Origin: an uncultured Oscillospiraceae bacterium
GTDB taxonomy: Bacteria; Bacillota; Clostridia; Oscillospirales; Oscillospiraceae
Reading direction: 5' to 3'
Assembly: GCA_900752305.1 (NCBI GenBank)
Contig: CAADUV010000109.1
Coordinates: 1 to 5,361 of the forward strand
DNA length: 5,361 nucleotides
How positions within the stretch are numbered: the stretch's first letter is position 1; the number at the start of each line of letters is the position of its first letter. The notes beneath the pieces were generated by a model. It was given only the letters and a program-made list of their open reading frames with translations. It made no database searches and had not been told where the DNA came from. Of this stretch, positions 1 to 4,000 are shown piece by piece. The position numbers were made by a program, and so were the translations under genes.

Positions 1-227
1 GTCGGCCTCCTCAGTGCCCAGGAACCCATTTTGAATCCTTCCCCATTGACGGCTGGAAAGACAGCCCCGGACCGGCGGGTCATCCGGCACCAATCCCACC
101 GCCTGCACCTCTCCTCGATGTGTCCCAGGGCGGCCATAATAGTGGCGATCCCCGGCCGAAACAGGGGAACAAAAAAGACCAGCCCCCGGATTACTCCGAG
201 GACTGGCATAGCGCTTACGAGGACTGA
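1..227 (+). CDS. 3' end of an unrecognised plus-strand gene (partial, proline-rich C-terminus)
   Basis: One plus-strand frame is open from the left edge (first full codon at position 3) to a TGA at 225-227, giving 74 residues with no start inside the window, so the gene begins to the left. The tail is hydrophilic and proline-rich (16 of 74 residues), with a run of prolines around residues 28-36 and an acidic, aromatic end (DYSEDWHSAYED). This looks like a disordered C-terminus. I do not recognise the family and assign no function. Its stop lies 11 bp inside the 3' end of the convergent hicB gene, so the two overlap tail to tail by 13 bp (215-227). The opposite strand is also open over part of this stretch, so coding status is inferred from composition, from running in the same direction as the packaging genes, and from ending close to the end of hicB. 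In phages, genes just before terS are often DNA-modification or late regulatory genes, but nothing here proves that. Confidence 0.45.
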   Translation, partial: RPPQCPGTHFESFPIDGWKDSPGPAGHPAPIPPPAPLLDVSQGGHNSGDPRPKQGNKKDQPPDYSEDWHSAYED

Positions 228-613
228 TACATACGCTGCAGAGCATCCTGCAAAATTTGGGAGAAATTCAGATTCAGGCTTTCACCAAAGGTATTCAACC
301 ACGCGGGAATGGTTACGTTCTTGCGGACGGCCTTAGAGCCGTATTTCTCTGCGTATTTGTCAATATCCAAAGCCAGCAGGCTGACAAACTGGCCGTCATC
401 AACGTGGATGTCAGCAAGGTTGCTGGAGGGCGGAGCCTGCTTTCCGTCTTCCAGTTCGTCGAGGACCCAACCGGATGCGGCGTCTTCTGCCATCATAATG
501 GCATCTGCAAGGGTATCACCCTCGGTAACGCAACCGGGAAGGTCTGGGATGGTCACTACATAGCCGGGGCCGTCGTCAAACGGCTCGAACACGGCGGGAT
601 AAGCTAATTTCAT
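215..613 (-). CDS. hicB: HicB-family antitoxin of a type II HicAB toxin-antitoxin system
   Basis: A 132-residue protein that should bind and neutralise HicA and repress the hicAB promoter. The N-terminal half matches the HicB partial RNase H-like fold: residues 18-35 contain the signature YVVTIPDLPGC followed by TEGDTL, then a helix with A-x3-AEDA (residues 36-47). The C-terminal part (about 94-127) has a short strand, RKNVTIP, followed by two helices; this is the ribbon-helix-helix DNA-binding module found in longer HicB proteins. The length is normal for that class. The ATG at 613-611 is supported by AGGAGGA (627-621) eight bases upstream. The gene lies 40 bp downstream of hicA in the same orientation and shares its promoter. 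Its 3' end overlaps the tail of the convergent upstream gene. Family assignment is secure; HicB acting as the autorepressor is known family behaviour and is inferred here. Confidence 0.93.
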   Translation of the reverse strand: MKLAYPAVFEPFDDGPGYVVTIPDLPGCVTEGDTLADAIMMAEDAASGWVLDELEDGKQAPPSSNLADIHVDDGQFVSLLALDIDKYAEKYGSKAVRKNVTIPAWLNTFGESLNLNFSQILQDALQRMYQSS

Positions 614-620
614 AATGGTC

Positions 621-627
621 TCCTCCT
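621..627 (-). promoter_or_regulatory. Ribosome binding site of hicB
   Basis: AGGAGGA on the minus strand, eight bases (after AGGAGG) before the hicB ATG at 613. It gives hicB its own strong initiation site, so antitoxin translation need not depend on coupling to hicA. Confidence 0.8.
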
Positions 628-647
628 GGTTATCATCCCTCGCAGGG

Positions 648-668
648 GCGGGGCTATTTCAGCCCCGC
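648..668 (-). other. Perfect 8-bp hairpin over the hicA stop codon
   Basis: On the transcribed strand GCGGGGCT, a five-base GAAAT loop and AGCCCCGC form a perfect GC-rich stem-loop. The TAG stop of hicA begins in the loop (its T is the last loop base) and runs into the second arm. It lies 21 bases before the hicB ribosome binding site. No run of T follows it, so it is not a standard intrinsic terminator. It could protect or mark a processing site in the mRNA and so tune toxin against antitoxin output. The stem is seen in the sequence; the role is inferred. Confidence 0.5.
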
Positions 669-842
669 TTGCTTGAGGATGCTGTTTACAGTTTTCGGGT
701 GAAGGTCACTCTTCTTTTTGCTCATGGGAATTGTGACCTTGCCCGGTTTAGTCGGGTGGATGTAGTGATTATGATCACCTTTAGAATTTTTGTATTTCCA
801 CCCATCAGCAAGGATGATTCTTTCAATCTCTTTAGGAGACAA
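654..842 (-). CDS. hicA: HicA-family mRNA interferase toxin
   Basis: A 62-residue protein of the size and double-stranded-RNA-binding-like fold of HicA toxins, ribosome-independent RNases that cut mRNA when free of HicB. It has the family order: an N-terminal helix ending in DGW (13-15), the catalytic segment KGDHNHYIHPTKPGKVTIP (21-39), and a C-terminal helix with SILKQAGLK (54-62). Histidine 24 sits where the catalytic histidine of the usual G-S-H-x-x-Y/F motif lies; aspartate replaces the common serine at residue 23. The start is TTG (842-840), chosen because AGGAGGTGAT (855-846), a near-perfect match to the 16S rRNA tail, lies seven bases upstream measured from AGGAGG, and because no in-frame ATG gives the complete N-terminus. 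It is the first gene of the hicA-hicB operon, the usual toxin-first order of this family. A hairpin overlaps its stop codon. Confidence 0.93.
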   Translation of the reverse strand: MSPKEIERIILADGWKYKNSKGDHNHYIHPTKPGKVTIPMSKKKSDLHPKTVNSILKQAGLK

Positions 843-845
843 GGG

Positions 846-855
846 ATCACCTCCT
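846..855 (-). promoter_or_regulatory. Ribosome binding site of hicA, fixing a TTG start
   Basis: AGGAGGTGAT on the minus strand is nearly fully complementary to the 3' end of Firmicute 16S rRNA. It is seven bases (from AGGAGG) upstream of the TTG at 842-840. This decides the hicA start and may offset the weaker UUG codon. Confidence 0.85.
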
Positions 856-864
856 AACTACTAT

Positions 865-892
865 ATTATACGCATAATGCGCATAGTGTCAA
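865..892 (-). promoter_or_regulatory. hicAB promoter, consensus sigma-A type
   Basis: On the minus strand a perfect TTGACA (892-887) and a perfect TATAAT (870-865) are separated by 16 bp. Transcription would start at about 857-859, practically at the hicA ribosome binding site, so the mRNA leader is very short. Such a strong promoter implies that silencing depends on a repressor, most likely the HicAB complex binding the palindrome that fills the spacer. Confidence 0.85.
867..885. promoter_or_regulatory. 19-bp palindrome in the hicAB promoter spacer, likely HicB operator
   Basis: The sequence TATaCGCATAATGCGcATA is an inverted repeat centred on A876 with one mismatched pair; the inner CGCAT-A-ATGCG is perfect. 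It covers four bases of the -10 hexamer and nearly all of the spacer up to one base before the -35 hexamer, so a bound protein would block RNA polymerase. HicB proteins with ribbon-helix-helix tails are known to bind palindromes of this kind in their own promoters. Binding here is inferred from position and symmetry. Confidence 0.7.
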
Positions 893-956
893 CAGAGAAT
901 TAAAAAAGATTGCGCAAGTTCTATAGTCTTTGGGGTTTGCGCCATTTTTCTACCCC

Positions 957-968
957 GAAGGAAGGTGG
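957..968 (+). promoter_or_regulatory. Purine-rich ribosome binding site of terS
   Basis: GAAGGAAGGTGG lies directly upstream of the coding frame. The AGGTG part (963-967) is six bases before TTG 974, a normal distance. An alternative GTG at 965 would lie inside this site and would have only two bases of spacing, so TTG 974 is preferred. Confidence 0.6.
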
Positions 969-973
969 TTGTT

Positions 974-1411
974 TTGTCAGAGCTGAAAAATAAGCAGCAC
1001 GAGTTGTTTTGCCTAGAGATAGCTTCGGGGCAAAACAACACGCAGGCCGCAATAAATGCTGGGTATAGCGAAAAGTCAGCGCGCAAAACAGGGAATCGTT
1101 TGCGGACAAATGCGGACATTTCAGCGCGTATTGACGAGCTTATGGCAGAGATAGCGTCCGAAAAAGTTGCCAACGCCCAAGAGGTCATGGAATATCTGAC
1201 AAGCGTCCTTCGCGGAGAATCCAAGTCCAGCGTCCTCGCCCGCGACGAGATCGGGGCTGAGCGCGTGATCGAAAAGCCGCCGGACGAGAAAGAACGCCTA
1301 AAGGCCGCCGAGCTCCTGGGCAAGCGCTATGGCCTATACACCGACAAGGTCGACCTGGACGCGGACGCAGAGCTGCATATCTGCATTGATTACGGGGATG
1401 GTTCCGGATGA
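974..1411 (+). CDS. terS: Phage terminase small subunit (Terminase_2 / PBSX-type)
   Basis: A 145-residue protein that should recognise the phage packaging start on concatemeric DNA and load the large subunit. Residues 7-36 carry the family's helix-turn-helix signature: KQHELFCLEIASG, then NNTQAAINAGYSEKSA, matching the pattern K-Q-x-x-F-x-x-E ... N-x-T-x-A-A-x-x-A-G-Y-S. A middle helical part (about 45-75, IDELMAEIASEKVANAQEVMEYL) would form the oligomerisation region. The C-terminus is acidic (LDADAELHICIDYGDGSG). The TTG start gives the N-terminus LSELKNKQ, like other TerS proteins; a GTG at 965 in the same frame would add three residues but clashes with the ribosome binding site. The stop overlaps the terL start in ATGA (1408-1411), so translation is probably coupled. 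No convincing plus-strand promoter is visible just upstream, so transcription probably comes from further left. Confidence 0.92.
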   Translation: MSELKNKQHELFCLEIASGQNNTQAAINAGYSEKSARKTGNRLRTNADISARIDELMAEIASEKVANAQEVMEYLTSVLRGESKSSVLARDEIGAERVIEKPPDEKERLKAAELLGKRYGLYTDKVDLDADAELHICIDYGDGSG

Positions 1412-2649
1412 AGATTTCCGTCCAGATGAACCCCTGCTTCCGGGAAGTCGACCGCAGCACAAAACGATACATCATCATGAAGGGCAGTGCCGGCTCTGGC
1501 AAGAGCGTGGACACTGCCCAGCATTATATCCTGCGGCTGATGCAAGACCCGGGCCGGAACCTGGTGTGCATCCGCAAGTCGGACATCACCAACCGTGACA
1601 GCACCTATGCGGAGCTGACCGGCGCGATCTACCGGATGTTCGGCGACCGTTACGGGCGCTACTGGAAGATCAACGCCTCGCCGCTGTCCCTGGAATGCCT
1701 GGTCAACGGGAATCAGATCATCTTCCGGGGTGTCAACGATGAGCGCCAGCGGGAGAAGCTGAAGTCCATCACCTTCAAACGGGGGAAGCTCACTGACGTT
1801 TGGATCGAAGAAGCCACGGAGATCACCCAGCAGGATTTTGAGATCATCGACGACCGTCTTCGTGGTGCACTGCCGGAGGGGCAGTTCTACCAGATCAGAT
1901 GCGCCTTCAATCCGGTCAGCTCGCAGCACTGGATCAAGCGGGTGTTCTTCGACATCCAAGACCCCAACGTCCTGACCCATCACAGCACCTATCTGCACAA
2001 CCGCTTCATTGACGACGCCTACCGGCAGCGCATGGAGCGGCGCAAGCTGGTGGATCCAGACGGCTACCGCATCTATGGCTTGGGCGAGTGGGGCGAGGTG
2101 GGCGGCCTGATTCTGACCAACTACGTCATCGAGGACTTTGACCGGTCACCGGAACGGTTTGATTACATGGTCAACGCCCAGGACTTCGGCTTCAACCACG
2201 CCAACTGCATCGGCGAGGTGGGGTTCAAGGACGGAGAGTTGTATCTCTGCCAGGAGCTATACGTATTCGGCAAGGACACGGATGAGATCATCCAGCAGGC
2301 GGAGGGGCGGTTCCAGAAGCGCCTGACCATGTACTGCGACAGCGCCGAGCCGGATCGCATCCGAATGTGGCGCAAGGCCGGATACCGGGCGGTGCCGGTC
2401 AAGAAGGAGCCAGGCAGCGTTCGCGCCCAGATCGACCACCTGAAGCAGCACAAGATTCACCTCCACCCCAGCTGCGTAAACACCATCAAGGAGATCCAGC
2501 AGTGGAAATGGCGCAGGGACGAAAAGAGCGGCCAGTATCTGGACGAGCCGGTGAACTTCTTCGATGACGCCATGGCCATGCTGCGGTACTCCATCGAGCA
2601 GGAGCGCCGGGGCAAGGTGAAAATAAAGACCTTCAAGGGAGGGATTTGA
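1408..2649 (+). CDS. terL: Phage terminase large subunit (PBSX/SPP1-type ATPase-nuclease)
   Basis: A 413-residue packaging motor: an N-terminal ATPase that pumps DNA through the portal and a C-terminal RNase H-like nuclease that cuts the concatemer. Visible motifs are Walker A GSAGSGKS (26-33), an IRK segment (55-57), Walker B LTDVWIEEA with the acidic pair E134-E135, and a coupling-type CAFNP (165-169). Nuclease candidates are D259 in AQDFGFNH, D311 in MYCDSAEPD and the D386-D387 pair in NFFDDAMAML, the three acidic positions expected in this fold. The length is normal for the SPP1 G2P/PBSX XtmB group and the frame is unbroken. The ATG overlaps the terS stop by 4 bp, and the portal gene starts 1 bp after its stop. 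The subfamily assignment (Terminase_3/PBSX) is by motif and gene order, and is confident at superfamily level. Confidence 0.96.
   Translation: MKISVQMNPCFREVDRSTKRYIIMKGSAGSGKSVDTAQHYILRLMQDPGRNLVCIRKSDITNRDSTYAELTGAIYRMFGDRYGRYWKINASPLSLECLVNGNQIIFRGVNDERQREKLKSITFKRGKLTDVWIEEATEITQQDFEIIDDRLRGALPEGQFYQIRCAFNPVSSQHWIKRVFFDIQDPNVLTHHSTYLHNRFIDDAYRQRMERRKLVDPDGYRIYGLGEWGEVGGLILTNYVIEDFDRSPERFDYMVNAQDFGFNHANCIGEVGFKDGELYLCQELYVFGKDTDEIIQQAEGRFQKRLTMYCDSAEPDRIRMWRKAGYRAVPVKKEPGSVRAQIDHLKQHKIHLHPSCVNTIKEIQQWKWRRDEKSGQYLDEPVNFFDDAMAMLRYSIEQERRGKVKIKTFKGGI
2637..2642 (+). promoter_or_regulatory. Ribosome binding site of the portal gene
   Basis: GGGAGG inside the last codons of terL, eight bases before the portal ATG at 2651. 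It supports that start and independent loading of ribosomes in addition to any coupling. Confidence 0.75.
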
Positions 2650-2650
2650 C

Positions 2651-4000
2651 ATGAGAAAGAGACGACCATACAAGCTGCCGGAACCGTTGCAGTGCGGTGC
2701 GGACAAGCCGATTACATTGACGCTGGCAGAGGAGTACATCCGTCAGCACGAGGAGCGGTTCCCACGCTACATCTACCTGGAGAACCTGTACAAGGGATTC
2801 CACGACGTATACAAGCAGCCGGAGAAGCCCGATTGGAAGCCGGACAACCGGCTGGCGGTCAACTTCCCCCGGTACATCACGGACACCTTCCTGGGCTTCG
2901 GTTATGGGGTGCCCATCAAGAAAAGCCACCCGGATGACACCATTGCCCAAGCAATCAACGATTTTGAGCGGGAGAATGAGATCACCGACCATGAATACGA
3001 ACTGGCACGGAAGTGCTGCATTTACGGCCACGCCTTTGAGTACTTGTACCAGGACGAGGAGGCCAAGACCAAGATGACCATCTGCACGCCCATGGAGCTG
3101 TTCGTGGTTTATGACGACACGGTGAAGAATCGAGCGCTGTTTGCGGTGCGGTACGGGTACCACAGCACAGAGACCGATCAATCGGGGCAGCGCTATGGCG
3201 AGATTTTGACCAGGGAGGAGATCATCCCCTTTGAAGGCTCCACCGCCGGGGAACCGATGGAGAACCCCTATGGGCGGCTCCCTTGTGTGGAGTGGATGCT
3301 CAATGAGGACCGCATGGGACTGTACGAAGGGGTCTCCGGCCTGGTGGAGGCGTACAACCACACCCTAGGTGAAAAGGCCAACGACGTGGACGCTTTCGCG
3401 GAGGCCTATCTGGCAGTGCTGGGCGCGGAACTGGACGAGGACGGCATCTATAAGATTCGAGACAACCGAGTCATCAACCTGTACGGCACCGATGACGCCA
3501 AGGACATCCTGGTGCAATTCCTCCAAAAGCCCACGGCAGATGGCACCCAGGAGAACCTGCTCAACCGCCTGGAAACGCTGATCTATCAGACATCCATGGT
3601 GGCCAACATCTCCGACGAGTCCTTTGGCAGCGCCGCATCTGGCGTTGCGCTGGCGTACAAGCTCCAGGCCATGAGCAATCTGGCGCTGACCTTCGACCGC
3701 AAAATTGAAAAGTCGCTGCGCAAGCGGTACAAGCTCTTTTGTTCTCTGCCCACCAACGTCCCCGATCGGGACGCCTGGCGGGATGTGGACATCCGCACCA
3801 CCCGCAACCTGCCCAAAAACGTGGCAGAGGAGGCGCAGACCGCTGCCCAACTGGAAGGGATCGTGTCCAAGGAAACACAGCTGTCCGTCCTGTCCATCGT
3901 CCCAGACGTCAAGAAGGAGTTGGAGCGCATGGAGCAGGAGGGAGCGGAAGCGGCAGAAAGCACTGCGGATTTCCGGTTCGGGGTAGAACATGAGCAGTAA
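2651..4000 (+). CDS. Phage portal protein, SPP1 gp6-like family
   Basis: A 449-residue portal subunit; twelve copies would form the ring at the unique head vertex, the channel through which TerL drives DNA and the docking site for the neck. The N-terminal half shows the SPP1-type pattern: YLENLYKGFH (42-51), KPDNRLAVNFPRYITDTFLGFGYG (63-86, the conserved N-R-x-x-x-N ... G-x-x-x-G-x-P stretch), then YGHAFEYLYQDE (125-136) and TPMELFVVYDDT (146-157). NPYGRLPCVEWMLNEDR (205-221) matches the segment before the stem region, and the long helices after residue 220 fit stem and wing. The C-terminus is highly charged (KKELERMEQEGAEAAEST), as in other portals of this type. It is slightly shorter than SPP1 gp6 (503 aa). 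It starts 1 bp after terL and overlaps the next gene by 11 bp. Family assignment is secure. Confidence 0.94.
   Translation: MRKRRPYKLPEPLQCGADKPITLTLAEEYIRQHEERFPRYIYLENLYKGFHDVYKQPEKPDWKPDNRLAVNFPRYITDTFLGFGYGVPIKKSHPDDTIAQAINDFERENEITDHEYELARKCCIYGHAFEYLYQDEEAKTKMTICTPMELFVVYDDTVKNRALFAVRYGYHSTETDQSGQRYGEILTREEIIPFEGSTAGEPMENPYGRLPCVEWMLNEDRMGLYEGVSGLVEAYNHTLGEKANDVDAFAEAYLAVLGAELDEDGIYKIRDNRVINLYGTDDAKDILVQFLQKPTADGTQENLLNRLETLIYQTSMVANISDESFGSAASGVALAYKLQAMSNLALTFDRKIEKSLRKRYKLFCSLPTNVPDRDAWRDVDIRTTRNLPKNVAEEAQTAAQLEGIVSKETQLSVLSIVPDVKKELERMEQEGAEAAESTADFRFGVEHEQ

Noticed and set aside
31..336. Plus-strand open frame from a TTG, rich in Arg, Thr and Pro
   Set aside because: It has no ribosome binding site, runs deep into hicB on the other strand and has a composition typical of an out-of-frame reading. 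The frame ending at 227 is more protein-like.
257..607. Plus-strand open frame of about 116 codons
   Set aside because: It is antisense to hicB, which has clear family motifs, a ribosome binding site and a promoter; the plus-strand translation shows no recognisable domain.
648..668. Hairpin as an intrinsic terminator of hicA
   Set aside because: No run of T follows the stem in the transcribed direction, and hicB with its own strong ribosome binding site follows as part of the operon.
899..927. Possible terS promoter (ATTAAA, 17 bp, TATAGT)
   Set aside because: The -35 hexamer barely resembles consensus and TATAGT alone is weak; not enough to call a promoter.
930..960. Possible stem TTTGGGG / CCCCGAA upstream of terS, and the nearby TTGCGCAA palindrome, as a packaging (pac or cos) site
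   Set aside because: The loop is long, one pair is a wobble, and pac/cos sites cannot be recognised from such short symmetry alone.
1390..1998. Long minus-strand open frame opposite terL
   Set aside because: It is a shadow caused by GC-rich codon use; terL has Walker A, Walker B and nuclease motifs on the other strand.
2633..3991. Two long minus-strand open frames opposite the portal gene
   Set aside because: They are antisense shadows of a clear portal gene, lack ribosome binding sites and have hydrophobic, low-information translations.
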